A DNA stretch of 64,000 nucleotides. It comes from an alpha proteobacterium SCGC AAA015-N04. Its GTDB lineage: Bacteria; Pseudomonadota; Alphaproteobacteria; Puniceispirillales; Marisalimonadaceae. This document shows, one piece after another, positions 9,830 through 20,121 of the stretch. The stretch spans positions 1-64,000 of the forward strand of contig KB910577.1 in assembly GCA_000383115.1 (NCBI GenBank), read 5' to 3'. A program made the position numbers and the translations under genes. Position 1 is the first letter of the stretch. Every line of letters begins with the position of its first letter. The notes under the pieces are model-generated. The model had not been told where the DNA came from. It was given only the letters and a program-made list of their open reading frames with translations, and made no database searches.

Positions 9830-10054
9830 ATGAATAGAAAAAAAACATTTGGTCAGATTATTATAACAGCTATGTTTGTTTGGTCTGCTTTACTATGTCA
9901 TTTTGAAGCTAGTTCTCAGAAGGAAGAAGGGAATATTATTGAAGCTTTAATGTTTTGGTTTTTTGGTCTTACGGCATTACTTGGTGCTTTTAGATTCAAA
10001 ATTGCAGAGGTGATTGAAAATTTCATTAATTATAAAAATCAATCAAAAAAATAA
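9830..10054 (+). CDS. Small two-TM membrane protein, unknown function
   Basis: 74 aa, two hydrophobic segments, 7 bp after flhB. Confidence 0.55.
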   Translation: MNRKKTFGQIIITAMFVWSALLCHFEASSQKEEGNIIEALMFWFFGLTALLGAFRFKIAEVIENFINYKNQSKK

Positions 10055-10066
10055 AAAACTTATCCC

Positions 10067-10258
10067 ATGTTAAAAAAATATGAACATTCAAAAAAAAAAT
10101 TAACTTGTAATGGGTGTTTATATTTTTATATAACATACAAAAAAAATCGCCCATGGGGATGCAAGAAATTCGGTTTTATATCAAAATTTTTACCTTCAAT
10201 AGAGGTTTTTAATACAACTGGTACAGAATGTGCATATAAAATTAAAAGAATTAATTGA
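10067..10258 (+). CDS. Small four-cysteine protein, putative zinc-binding, unknown function
   Basis: 63 aa, CNGC...GCKKFGF...EC pattern. Confidence 0.6.
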   Translation: MLKKYEHSKKKLTCNGCLYFYITYKKNRPWGCKKFGFISKFLPSIEVFNTTGTECAYKIKRIN

Positions 10259-10298
10259 ATATTTTACATTAAAAATTTTTATAATTATAGGATAAACA

Positions 10299-11012
10299 AT
10301 GGATGCTAAGGTAGAAGCTGTACAAGAAAGTATAAAGTTAGCGTTAGATGCCGCCGATGCTGCTACTGATGTAACTTCAGAGTATAATAAAGTAAAAAAA
10401 GCACATGCTATATTGGAGGCTAAAGTGAAACAAATTCATAAATATACTACTGTAGTATTTATATCTTCTATTTTGTCAGGTTTAATAGTAATTGCTGTAA
10501 GCGCATTTTTATTTATGCAATCTTCAAATAAATTAAGTAATATGACTGAAACTAGTAGAGAAGCTTTAGTTGTATTTGCTGAAAACGTTGATGGCGTTAA
10601 TCAATCTCTAAAAAATCTTGATGAAGCTATAAAAAAGCAAGGTGATCTATTAGCTATTAATGAAGAGTTAGTAGGAACCTTAAATAAGGTAAGGAAAAGT
10701 ATTAAACAATCTAATGACAATACAATAGGTGAATTAAGAGTAATAACTAAAACTTTAATCTCTGAGTTAAATAAAAATTCTCAAATAAATATAGATAATA
10801 ATAAAAAGCTTAGTTCAAATTTAGAAAAGCTTAATAGATCAAATAGTAAAACAATTACAAGAGCTATAAATCAAATTAGTAATAAAGCAATTTATAAACA
10901 AATAGTAGCAAATCAGGCAATACAAGCTCAACAAATTTCAAAACTCATTAAACAAAATAATAGTGTTCTAAGCAGAATTGCAGACAAAACAAATAGAATT
11001 AAATACCCCTAG
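10299..11012 (+). CDS. Membrane-anchored coiled-coil protein, unknown function
   Basis: Single central TM (VVFISSILSGLIVIAVSAFLFM) followed by long Asn/Lys/Ile-rich helical region. Confidence 0.6.
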   Translation: MDAKVEAVQESIKLALDAADAATDVTSEYNKVKKAHAILEAKVKQIHKYTTVVFISSILSGLIVIAVSAFLFMQSSNKLSNMTETSREALVVFAENVDGVNQSLKNLDEAIKKQGDLLAINEELVGTLNKVRKSIKQSNDNTIGELRVITKTLISELNKNSQINIDNNKKLSSNLEKLNRSNSKTITRAINQISNKAIYKQIVANQAIQAQQISKLIKQNNSVLSRIADKTNRIKYP

Positions 11013-11029
11013 AATAATTTGAAAATTAA

Positions 11030-11752
11030 GTGACCATTAATAAAATGACAGAAGATTTAGGTATTGAAAAAAAATTTTTAAAAATCAAGTCAATCAGAAC
11101 ATCTTCATACGCATTTGTTTTGAAGCTAAAAGAAGAAGATATTATTATTGCGATTGATGGAGTTTTTTTTAATAAAAGCTACGAAGATTTATCTAAAGAG
11201 TTGAAAGATATAAAGGAAAAAAAAATATTAACTATTCTTAGAGATGGAGTTTTTTTTAATACTTTTGTTGATGGTTCTCTTGGGGTGATATGTGAAGAAA
11301 TCAGTATTAAGCAAATTGAAGAATTAAAAGAATTTAATATGCAAGATAATCTTGACTTGGACTTAGATTACAAACATTTTGAATTATTTAAAAAACCACA
11401 GAACCCATCTATTTTATTAAACACGTTTCCTTCTATTCTAGCAAGTTTAGCTCCACCGTTGTGGATGTTACAAAACCGTCTATGGACTTTTTTGGGTATC
11501 TCAATAGTTTTTTATTTAGTTTTGTTAATGATTTCACCATGGTTATTCTTTATCGGCTGGATTTTAAAATCTTGGTACGTTGGTAATAGTCAAATAGATA
11601 TCTTAAGATTCTTTTATAGATTAAATAATTATAGATTAAACTTAATTTTTTGTGCAATTCATGAAAAGGAAGCGCAACAACTAGCTAGAAAGTTTGATAA
11701 TACTGTTGATTTTCATTATTCATATCTTGAGCCAGCAGTAATAGAAGACTAA
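11030..11752 (+). CDS. PDZ-like domain plus two-TM C-terminal domain protein, unknown function
   Basis: KLKEEDIIIAIDG / LTILRDG PDZ-like pattern; GTG start; C-terminal hydrophobic hairpin. Confidence 0.5.
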   Translation: MTINKMTEDLGIEKKFLKIKSIRTSSYAFVLKLKEEDIIIAIDGVFFNKSYEDLSKELKDIKEKKILTILRDGVFFNTFVDGSLGVICEEISIKQIEELKEFNMQDNLDLDLDYKHFELFKKPQNPSILLNTFPSILASLAPPLWMLQNRLWTFLGISIVFYLVLLMISPWLFFIGWILKSWYVGNSQIDILRFFYRLNNYRLNLIFCAIHEKEAQQLARKFDNTVDFHYSYLEPAVIED

Positions 11753-11765
11753 GGTTGTTTAAATT

Positions 11766-12464
11766 TTATTTAAATTTAATTATCTCACCTTTAAAAATAG
11801 TTTCTGAATTAATTAAATCTATAAAAGATTTTGCTACTGTAACAGGCGAATGACTATCATTAAATATTTTACCTGGCATTGCCTGTTTTCTAATTTTTGT
11901 ATTTGTTTCACCGGGATCTACTATGCAAATTGATAAATTATTATGATAATTTTCTTTTGACCAAATTTTAACCATGTGATTAAGTCCAGCTTTTGAAACT
12001 GAATAAGCTCCCCAAAAAGGTTTCGGATTAGCATCATCCGAAGAGAGAAAAAATGCTTTTGGATTTTGACTATTTTTTAATAATGAATCTAATGAGCGAA
12101 TTAGTCTTTGATTACTAATTAAATTTACATTAAGAACTTCGATAAATTCTTCACTTTTTTGATGATGAAGTGGGGTTAGAGTACCTAATACTGCTGCATT
12201 TGATACCAAAATATCTAATTTTTTCCAACGTTTGAAAATCTGCAACCCTAATCTGTCAATCCCCATAAAGTCTTTCATATCTAATTGGACAATACTGCAA
12301 CTTCCTCCATTTTTAGCAATTTTACTTTCTGTGTTTCCTAGATTTGATAAACATCTGCCTGCGATAATTACATGTGTATTTTTTTTTGCCAATTCAACTG
12401 CTATAGCTGAACCAATACCGTCTCCAGCACCAGTGATTAGAGCAATTTTTTTATCTTGTAACAT
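11766..12464 (-). CDS. Short-chain dehydrogenase/reductase
   Basis: ITGAGDGIGSAIA, YSVSKAGL. Confidence 0.88.
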   Translation of the reverse strand: MLQDKKIALITGAGDGIGSAIAVELAKKNTHVIIAGRCLSNLGNTESKIAKNGGSCSIVQLDMKDFMGIDRLGLQIFKRWKKLDILVSNAAVLGTLTPLHHQKSEEFIEVLNVNLISNQRLIRSLDSLLKNSQNPKAFFLSSDDANPKPFWGAYSVSKAGLNHMVKIWSKENYHNNLSICIVDPGETNTKIRKQAMPGKIFNDSHSPVTVAKSFIDLINSETIFKGEIIKFK

Positions 12465-13878
12465 TTTTAGAATTCAATTTTAATATTTCTGAAATATCTA
12501 TTGGGTATTCTCCTGTAAAACAATGGTCAGTAAACTGAGGTGTTTCCCCATTTCTTTCTGAACAGCCCATAGCTTTATAAGTACCATCTAGTGACAAAAA
12601 AAATAAAGATTTAGCTCCTACCAAATTTGACATTTCTTTAATGTTCAAATTTGACGCTATAAGTTGATTATAGTTTGGTGTATCTATTCCATAAAAATCA
12701 GGATGTTTGATTGGTGGGCACGAAATTCCTAGATGCACTTCTTTTGCTCCAGCCTCATATACCATTTTAACAATTTTGCTTGCTGTTGTTCCTCTAACTA
12801 TTGAGTCGTCAATTAAAATTACCTTTTTATTTTTTATACAAGATCTATTTACACTATGTTTTAGTTTTACACCAAACTGTCGAATACTTTGTGAAGGTTC
12901 GATAAATGTTCGACCAACATAATGACTTCTAATAATACCTAACTCAAAGGGAATACTTGATTTCTGGGAAAATCCAATTGCTGCTGAAACCCCCGAGTCT
13001 GGTATTGGAACAACGACATCTGCTGAAATATTGTTTTCTATAGCTAATTGTTCTCCCAAAGATTTTCTATAAGTATAAACTGTTTTATTGTCTATTATGC
13101 TATCAGGACTGGCGAAATAAATACGTTCAAAAATACATGGTCTTTCAGGTACAATTTTGAAGGGTTTAATTGATTTAATTCCATTTTTTGTAATTATTAT
13201 TATTTCACCGTTTTTTACATCTCTTACATACTTAGCCCCAATCATGTCTAAGGCGCAGGTTTCGGATGCTAAAACAGGCGACCCATCTTTGTCGCCAAGT
13301 ACTAAAGGTCTTATTCCAAATGGATCTCTTACTCCAATAAGTTTTTTATTTGTGAGTATAACTAAAGAATATGCTCCTCTAATTTGAAAAAGTGTATCAA
13401 TCAATTTATCAATTAATTTTTTTTTTGGTGATCTTGCTACCAATTGTAAAATGATTTCAGTGTCGGAGGAAGTTTGAAAAATTGAACCACTTTCCACTAA
13501 TTTTTTTTTTATAGAATGCGTATTGGTAAGATTTCCGTTATGTGCACATGCAAATCCGCCAATAGCTAGATTTGCAAATAGTGGTTGTAAATTTTCTGGC
13601 TTGGAATCACCAGTTGTAGAATATCTAACATGACCAATTGCAGTATTACCAGGAAGTTGAGATAAAATATGCGCATTATTAAAATTATCTCCAACTAAAC
13701 CTTGTTTACGTTCTGAATGAAAGGATTTTCCGTCAAAACTAACAATACCTGCTCCTTCTTGACCTCTATGTTGTAACGAATGCAATCCTAAAGTAGTTAA
13801 CACGGAAGCTTCTTGGGTGCCAAATATACCAAATACCCCACATTCATCTTTAAAGTGATCGCTATATTTACAATACAT
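12451..13878 (-). CDS. purF: Amidophosphoribosyltransferase
   Basis: ECGVFGIFG Ntn N-terminus, PRPP loop VILIDDSIVRGTT. Confidence 0.96.
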   Translation of the reverse strand: MYCKYSDHFKDECGVFGIFGTQEASVLTTLGLHSLQHRGQEGAGIVSFDGKSFHSERKQGLVGDNFNNAHILSQLPGNTAIGHVRYSTTGDSKPENLQPLFANLAIGGFACAHNGNLTNTHSIKKKLVESGSIFQTSSDTEIILQLVARSPKKKLIDKLIDTLFQIRGAYSLVILTNKKLIGVRDPFGIRPLVLGDKDGSPVLASETCALDMIGAKYVRDVKNGEIIIITKNGIKSIKPFKIVPERPCIFERIYFASPDSIIDNKTVYTYRKSLGEQLAIENNISADVVVPIPDSGVSAAIGFSQKSSIPFELGIIRSHYVGRTFIEPSQSIRQFGVKLKHSVNRSCIKNKKVILIDDSIVRGTTASKIVKMVYEAGAKEVHLGISCPPIKHPDFYGIDTPNYNQLIASNLNIKEMSNLVGAKSLFFLSLDGTYKAMGCSERNGETPQFTDHCFTGEYPIDISEILKLNSKNVTR

Positions 13879-13895
13879 TATTGATCCTTTGTTAA

Positions 13896-14453
13896 TTATT
13901 CTATTGTTTGACTTTTTTCATTCATTTTATTTATATCAGAATTTTCTAATTCAATATTATTCTTTGATAAATCTCTTAATTTATTCGTAATTGGTTTTAT
14001 ATATCTATATGTGTGCGTTTCTAAAATAATATTAGGCAATTTTTTCTCTTTACCTAGCAAATACGATATTCCAAGATATATTAAAATTACAAAAAGAATT
14101 CCTCTTATACCTCCAAAAATGAAACCAAAAACTTTGTCGATAACTAAAAAACCCGAAATTGAAAATTTTGGAGAAAGCCAGCTAGAGATAAGTGTTGAAA
14201 CAAACAATGTTGATATAAAAGGAAATCCAAATGCAATTACGTCCGAAATTATTTCGTGATTAAAATAGTCAGAGAGTTCTAATTTGAATTTATTATATAG
14301 TTGAAATGAAACTACAATTGCAAAAATCCAAGACGCTATACTAAAAGCCTCTTTTACAAAACCTCTAAATGTTGCAACAATGCAAGATATTAAAATAATA
14401 CTAATGACTATAATATCAATTACATTAAAATATAAGTTGTTTAAAAACTCCAT
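13896..14453 (-). CDS. cvpA: CvpA family protein
   Basis: Four TM segments, adjacent to purF. Confidence 0.85.
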   Translation of the reverse strand: MEFLNNLYFNVIDIIVISIILISCIVATFRGFVKEAFSIASWIFAIVVSFQLYNKFKLELSDYFNHEIISDVIAFGFPFISTLFVSTLISSWLSPKFSISGFLVIDKVFGFIFGGIRGILFVILIYLGISYLLGKEKKLPNIILETHTYRYIKPITNKLRDLSKNNIELENSDINKMNEKSQTIE

Positions 14454-14457
14454 TATA

Positions 14458-15828
14458 TTATGACACTCTATTTTTATTAATAATTAAATCTATCAAATCA
14501 CTCAATAAAGTCATATCGTAATAATTCATTTTATTGTCTTTTATAATTTTTTGTTTTGTTGGTAAAATAATATTAGTTAGACCAAGTTTATGGGCCTCTC
14601 TTATTCTCAATTCAGGTTGAATGACTTTCCTAATCTCACCAGATAATCCAATTTCCCCAAAAAAAACACTTGAAAAAGAAATAGTTTCTTTTTTGACTGA
14701 AGAAATAATTGCAGCAGCAACAGCTAGGTCGGCTGCTGGCTCAACAATTTTTATTCCTCCTGCAATATTAAGAAAAATGTCCATATTTGACAAACTAATT
14801 TTACACCTAGACTCTAATACTGCGCAAAGCATTGCCAATCGCGAAATATCCCAACCAACTACATTTCTTCTTGGTGAGGGAAGTGTAGAAGGGTTTACTA
14901 AAGCTTGTATCTCAACTAAAATTGGTCTTGTACCCTCTAAACCTGCGAAAATAGCACTACCTGGTAAATTTTTTTGTCGATCTGACAAAAACAATTCAGA
15001 CGGATTTTTAATTTCAAATAACCCTTCATTTAACATTTCAAAAATACCAATTTCATTTGTTGGACCAAATCTATTTTTAACACTCCTTAATATTCTAAAT
15101 TGAAGGTTCCTATCGCCTTCAAAATATAAAACAGTGTCTACCATATGTTCCAATACACGAGGTCCTGCTAGAGAACCATCTTTAGTTACGTGACCTATAA
15201 AAATTAAAATTGAGTTTGTTCTTTTAGCGGCTAGAATTAATTCATGTGCACATGCTTTAACCTGAGTAATTGATCCTGGAGAACTATCTATGTCAGGTAA
15301 ATACATAGTTTGAATTGAATCTATAACTAAAATACAATTTTTTTCTAAATTACTTATAGTTTCTGAAATGGCGCTCGCATCAATAACAGAAGCAAATTGA
15401 ATAGGTGATTTTTTAATACCTAATCTATTAGCTCTTATTTTTACCTGAGATAAACTTTCTTCTCCGGAAATATATATACATTGCTCATTTTGAGTAGATA
15501 AATTTCTTACTATTTGTAAAATAAGTGTGGATTTTCCTATTCCAGGATCCCCTCCGATTAGTGTAACTGAACCGCCAACAAAACCTCCTCCAATTACTCG
15601 ATCTATTTCATTTAAATTAGTTTTTAGTCTTGTATATTTAACATTTGCATTATTTAAATTTTCAAATTCAATTTGTTTTTGAGAGAGTTTTATAGATTGG
15701 TTATTAGATTTATATGTAGTCTCCTCATTAATTGTATTCCATTCATTACAATTTTCACATTTTCCAATCCATTTCAGATATATTGCTCCACATGATTGGC
15801 AAATAAATTGTTTTTTATTTTTTATCAT
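14458..15828 (-). CDS. radA: DNA repair protein RadA/Sms
   Basis: CxxC zinc finger, GGDPGIGKSTL, KNRFGPTNEIG. Confidence 0.96.
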   Translation of the reverse strand: MIKNKKQFICQSCGAIYLKWIGKCENCNEWNTINEETTYKSNNQSIKLSQKQIEFENLNNANVKYTRLKTNLNEIDRVIGGGFVGGSVTLIGGDPGIGKSTLILQIVRNLSTQNEQCIYISGEESLSQVKIRANRLGIKKSPIQFASVIDASAISETISNLEKNCILVIDSIQTMYLPDIDSSPGSITQVKACAHELILAAKRTNSILIFIGHVTKDGSLAGPRVLEHMVDTVLYFEGDRNLQFRILRSVKNRFGPTNEIGIFEMLNEGLFEIKNPSELFLSDRQKNLPGSAIFAGLEGTRPILVEIQALVNPSTLPSPRRNVVGWDISRLAMLCAVLESRCKISLSNMDIFLNIAGGIKIVEPAADLAVAAAIISSVKKETISFSSVFFGEIGLSGEIRKVIQPELRIREAHKLGLTNIILPTKQKIIKDNKMNYYDMTLLSDLIDLIINKNRVS

Positions 15829-16595
15829 TAAGAAAAGAGTTGAGGGTTAGTTGATTTGATAAAATTTTGAATTTTTAAATTTTTTGATTTTAACATTTGT
15901 TTAGGTGTTCCTGACCACGATATTGTCTCATTATCAATTAAAATTACTTTATCAGCAATTCGACTAACAGATGCCATGTCATGAGTAATTGTAATCGCAC
16001 TAGCACCAATAGTTTTAACTGCTCTTATTATTAAGTCGTCTATCATACTTCCAGTAACAGGATCCAAACCAGAAGTTGGTTCATCAAATAATAATATTTT
16101 GGGATCACCACAAATAGCCCTTGCAATAGCTACTCTCTTTTGCATTCCTCCCGAAATTTCCGAAGGAAATAAATCTAAAATTTCTGGTTTTAGACCTAAC
16201 TTTTTAATTATAGAAAAAGCTAATTGTCTTCCTTCAGTTTCGGAAAGTTTTTTTTGATTTTGAATTTTAAAAATAATATTTTCCCAAACTTTTAGTGAGT
16301 CAAATAAAGCACCATGTTGAAATGTAATGCCTAATTTTAGTAAAAGGGTTTCTTTATCTTTTCTTGGTAAATTTACAATTTCAGTAGAATTAATTTTTAT
16401 TGATCCTGTGTCAGGTTGAAGAAGCCCAATTATATTTTTTAGAAGGACAGATTTGCCCGAACCTGACTCTCCTATAATAGCTAAAGATTCTCCTTGTAAT
16501 AAATGAAAATTTATATCTTTTAATACGATCTTAGAATCAAAACTCTTATTTAAGTCTTTTACATTTATTATTATTTTCTTTTCATCAAAATTCAT
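15828..16595 (-). CDS. mlaF: MlaF-like ABC transporter ATP-binding protein
   Basis: Walker A GESGSGKSVLL, signature SGGMQKRVAIARA, adjacent MlaE permease. Confidence 0.85.
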   Translation of the reverse strand: MNFDEKKIIINVKDLNKSFDSKIVLKDINFHLLQGESLAIIGESGSGKSVLLKNIIGLLQPDTGSIKINSTEIVNLPRKDKETLLLKLGITFQHGALFDSLKVWENIIFKIQNQKKLSETEGRQLAFSIIKKLGLKPEILDLFPSEISGGMQKRVAIARAICGDPKILLFDEPTSGLDPVTGSMIDDLIIRAVKTIGASAITITHDMASVSRIADKVILIDNETISWSGTPKQMLKSKNLKIQNFIKSTNPQLFS

Positions 16596-16601
16596 TATTA
16601 G

Positions 16602-17387
16602 CTACCCAAAAAATAAAGCTGTAATTATATAAGTGCTTGTCAAAATCATTACAGAAGAAACGACTACTGACACAGTGGTAGCATATCCGACGCCCTCAGC
16701 TCCTTTTGTTGCAAAATAACCAAAATAACAACTTACCGTTGATATGATTAGTCCAAAAATTGCAGCTTTTACTGTTCCTTGTACCACATCAATAAATTGT
16801 AAATATTCTAAAGTAGCGTTCAGATAAAGGTTGGGATTAAAATCTAATTTATAAATTGCAATTATATATCCTCCTAATATACCAATAGTGTTTCCTATAA
16901 GAACTAAGAAAGGTATACATATTACTGAAGCAATAATCTTTGGAGCTATAAGATATTGCATTGGTCTAGTCCCTAATGTACCAAGAGCGTCAATTTGTTC
17001 GGTTACTCTCATTGTAGCGATCTCTGCTGCCATTTTTGCTCCGACACGACCAGCAACCATAAGACCTGTTAATACTGGACCTAACTCCCTAGTTATAGAA
17101 GTAAGAACAACTCTAGCAACTGTTGTTTCTGAGTTAAATTCTGTAAATCCATTATATGTTTGTAAAGCTAACACCATCCCAGAAAAAAAAGTTGTAAGTC
17201 CTACAACTGGTAAAGAAAAATATCCAATATCTATCATTTGAGTTATTATTTTTTTTAAATACCACGGAGGTCTTATAATCCAAGAAATTGCACCATAACA
17301 AAAAATGAAAAAGTGTCCAATATGGGAAATAAATTTCATACACTTTTGACCAATTGAACCTAAAAAATTAAATATTAACTTTGTCAA
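16602..17387 (-). CDS. mlaE: MlaE-like ABC transporter permease
   Basis: ELGPVLTGLMVAGRVGAKMAAEIATMRVTEQIDAL. Confidence 0.9.
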   Translation of the reverse strand: MTKLIFNFLGSIGQKCMKFISHIGHFFIFCYGAISWIIRPPWYLKKIITQMIDIGYFSLPVVGLTTFFSGMVLALQTYNGFTEFNSETTVARVVLTSITRELGPVLTGLMVAGRVGAKMAAEIATMRVTEQIDALGTLGTRPMQYLIAPKIIASVICIPFLVLIGNTIGILGGYIIAIYKLDFNPNLYLNATLEYLQFIDVVQGTVKAAIFGLIISTVSCYFGYFATKGAEGVGYATTVSVVVSSVMILTSTYIITALFFG

Positions 17388-17415
17388 AATCTAACCTATA
17401 CTCTTAAAAAATTTA

Positions 17416-18501
17416 TTAATTATACTGCCTTCTTACTCGTGTTCCTATAAGGGTTAAAAGTTCATAGCTTATTATGTCAGTATTTTTAAATATATTTTTA
17501 ATATTAGAATTATCCAATAAGCAAAATAAATCACCCTCATTAATACTTTTATTTTTAACATTTGTTATGTCTAATACAAAACTATCCATTGTTATGTTTC
17601 CAAGTATCTTACACTCATAATTATTAATCGAAAAATAACTATTTGGTTTTAATAATCTAATCCACCCATCAGCATAGCCTAATCCAATAGTTGCTAATTT
17701 TGATTTCCTATTAGTTTTATCAATTCCACCATAAGAAATTGATTGATTTATATCTACATTTTTGATTTGGAGTATTGGAGCAAGCAATTTAATAGGTAAG
17801 TCCAAAATTTTGTCTAATAACTTAATATTAAAGCCTTGTTGATCAATTCCATATAGACCTATCCCTGGTCTTGTTTGATCAAGACAAAATTTTGAACCTA
17901 AAACTATTCCAGCAGTATTAGCAAGAGTTAATTTGACATTAGGTAAAAATTTAGAAAATTCTAAAAGATTTTTTAATTGTATATCATTATTTTTATCTCT
18001 GAAATTATTAGCGTTAGCTAAGTGAGACATGATAAAATCCCATTTTGTAATAAATAAAATCTCTTTATTTTTTTTTAAAAATTCCACCTCTTTTGCACTC
18101 ATACCTAATCTATTCATTCCAGTATCTATATTTAAAATGGCCTTGAGTTTTTTTCCTTGTAAACTTGTCTTATTAATTCTTTCAAGCTGTTCAAGGTTAT
18201 TTATTATTGGTGTCAAATTATCACTTAAATAAATTTTTTCGTAACCTTTTAAAAATCCTTCGAATATGGCTATCTTAATATTTTTGGAAGGTATATATTT
18301 TCGCAGTTCTTTACCTTCTTCTAAGCTAGCTACATAAAAATATTTGCATCCAGCATTTATTAGAACTTTAGCAACCTCTACCATGCCAAGTCCGTAAGCA
18401 TTTGCTTTAATAACTGCTGCAGCATTTCCTTGAGAAGCTTTGTTAAGGACTATCCAGTTAGATTTAACTTTTTCAAGTGAAATTTTCAAAATAGCGTGCA
18501 T
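17416..18501 (-). CDS. alr: Alanine racemase
   Basis: VIKANAYGLG PLP-lysine motif, AILNIDTGMNRLGM. Confidence 0.94.
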   Translation of the reverse strand: MHAILKISLEKVKSNWIVLNKASQGNAAAVIKANAYGLGMVEVAKVLINAGCKYFYVASLEEGKELRKYIPSKNIKIAIFEGFLKGYEKIYLSDNLTPIINNLEQLERINKTSLQGKKLKAILNIDTGMNRLGMSAKEVEFLKKNKEILFITKWDFIMSHLANANNFRDKNNDIQLKNLLEFSKFLPNVKLTLANTAGIVLGSKFCLDQTRPGIGLYGIDQQGFNIKLLDKILDLPIKLLAPILQIKNVDINQSISYGGIDKTNRKSKLATIGLGYADGWIRLLKPNSYFSINNYECKILGNITMDSFVLDITNVKNKSINEGDLFCLLDNSNIKNIFKNTDIISYELLTLIGTRVRRQYN

Positions 18502-18533
18502 TTTTAAAATTTATACAACTTTATTTAAGTTTA

Positions 18534-20057
18534 CTAATAAATTTGATCAGGTAGCGTTTCTTCTCTAGCCAAATCCATAAATCTTGTAAATTTAGCTTCA
18601 AATTGAACTTGTATAACACCAGTAGGACCGTGTCTTTGTTTTGATATTATAACTTCTGCTTTTCCTTCAGCTAAATTTCTTTTTTCCTGCCATTTTGTAA
18701 ATCTGTCATTAAAATTTTCTTGATTTTCATTATCTTTTTGCATCGGTTCACTTTTATCCAAATAGTATTCTTCTCTATAGACAAACATTACAACATCAGC
18801 ATCCTGTTCAATAGATCCTGATTCTCTTAGATCTGCAAGTATAGGTCTTTTATCTTCTCTTAACTCAACTGCTCTACTTAGTTGTGATAATGCAAGAATA
18901 GGAACATTTAATTCTTTTGCTAAAGATTTAAGACCCCTAGTTATACTCGATACTTCTTGAACCCTTCCTTGATTTTCACTTTTTTTAGAAGCTTGAATTA
19001 GCTGTATGTAATCAATTATAATTAAAGCTAAACCATTTGTTCTTTTAAGTCTTCTTGCTCTTGATGCTATTTGACTGACAGAAATTGCTGGTGTATCGTC
19101 TATATAGAACGGAAGACTAAAAATTTCATTTTGTGTGGATACAAGTTTAGAAAATTCAGATTGACTAATATCTCCACCTCTCAATTTATGAGAATCTATA
19201 GTAGATTGTTCTGCTAAAATCCTTTGAGCTAACTGTTCTGCTGACATTTCAAGTGAAAAGAATAAAATTGTTTCATTTTTGTCTGTTTTACTGTTTTTTG
19301 CAGCATTAAAACCGATGTTGGTTGCGAGTGCTGTTTTACCCATGGCTGGTCTGCCTGCTAACACTAGGAGATCAGATTTATTCAATCCTCCTAATTGACG
19401 ATTTAAACCTGAAAATCCAGTATCAATACCAGATAATTTTCCTTTTCTGTTAAATGCTTCATTGATAAGCTCTGTTGCTCTACCAAGAACTGTCTTAAAG
19501 TCTACAGGGCCAGTATTGACTAAATCTTTTTCAGCTAAATTGTACAGTTTTTCCTCAGTGTTAGATATTTCTTGATCTGGAGTTATGTCAAGATTTGGGT
19601 TTATCGAATTATTTATTAGATTATCACCAATACTAATTAATGAACGTCTTATAAAACAATTTCTTATTTCGTCAGCATAAAACTTTGCTTTACTTAGTGA
19701 TACAACTCCTTCTCTAAGATCTAAAAGATATTTCTCAATATCAATGTCTCTGTGCAATTCGTCCTTTGTTAAATAATTTTTAAGCATTAACGGATCAGCT
19801 AACCTGCCATTATCAATCAGCGTAATGCAAGATTCAAAAATTTTAGCGTGGAGAGGATCAAAGAAATGACGACTAACAAAGTTTGTTGGTAAATCCTCTA
19901 AAACTTTATTATCAAATAATATTGACCCAATCAAGCTTTGTTCGGCCTCAATATTTTGCGGCATTTTATTATCTGGTTTAGATAAATATTCAGATTTGTG
20001 ATTTTCGGGATCAGAAAATGTTGTAACAATATTATTATTCATAATTATGAAATTCAA
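18534..20057 (-). CDS. dnaB: Replicative DNA helicase DnaB
   Basis: AGRPAMGKTALA, IIIDYIQLI, DLRESGSIEQDADVVMF; start may be a few codons downstream (MNNNIVTTF). Confidence 0.96.
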   Translation of the reverse strand: MNFIIMNNNIVTTFSDPENHKSEYLSKPDNKMPQNIEAEQSLIGSILFDNKVLEDLPTNFVSRHFFDPLHAKIFESCITLIDNGRLADPLMLKNYLTKDELHRDIDIEKYLLDLREGVVSLSKAKFYADEIRNCFIRRSLISIGDNLINNSINPNLDITPDQEISNTEEKLYNLAEKDLVNTGPVDFKTVLGRATELINEAFNRKGKLSGIDTGFSGLNRQLGGLNKSDLLVLAGRPAMGKTALATNIGFNAAKNSKTDKNETILFFSLEMSAEQLAQRILAEQSTIDSHKLRGGDISQSEFSKLVSTQNEIFSLPFYIDDTPAISVSQIASRARRLKRTNGLALIIIDYIQLIQASKKSENQGRVQEVSSITRGLKSLAKELNVPILALSQLSRAVELREDKRPILADLRESGSIEQDADVVMFVYREEYYLDKSEPMQKDNENQENFNDRFTKWQEKRNLAEGKAEVIISKQRHGPTGVIQVQFEAKFTRFMDLAREETLPDQIY

Positions 20058-20121
20058 AAAAGTTTAGAAGATTAATTACACTTGATTTATTATCATTATT
20101 CAAAATCAATTAAATGTAAAA

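Noticed and set aside
10299-11012. Possible methyl-accepting chemotaxis protein
   Set aside because: Has one TM and coiled coil but no recognisable conserved MCP signalling tip or HAMP, so left as unknown.
11753-11790. AT-rich inverted repeat (tttaaatttt-atttaaattt) between converging genes as a bidirectional terminator
   Set aside because: Only A/T pairs with no GC core; not distinguishable from background composition.
14621-15103. 160-aa plus-strand ORF opposite radA
   Set aside because: Antisense to a well-conserved gene; codon bias makes the antisense frame open; no recognisable domain.
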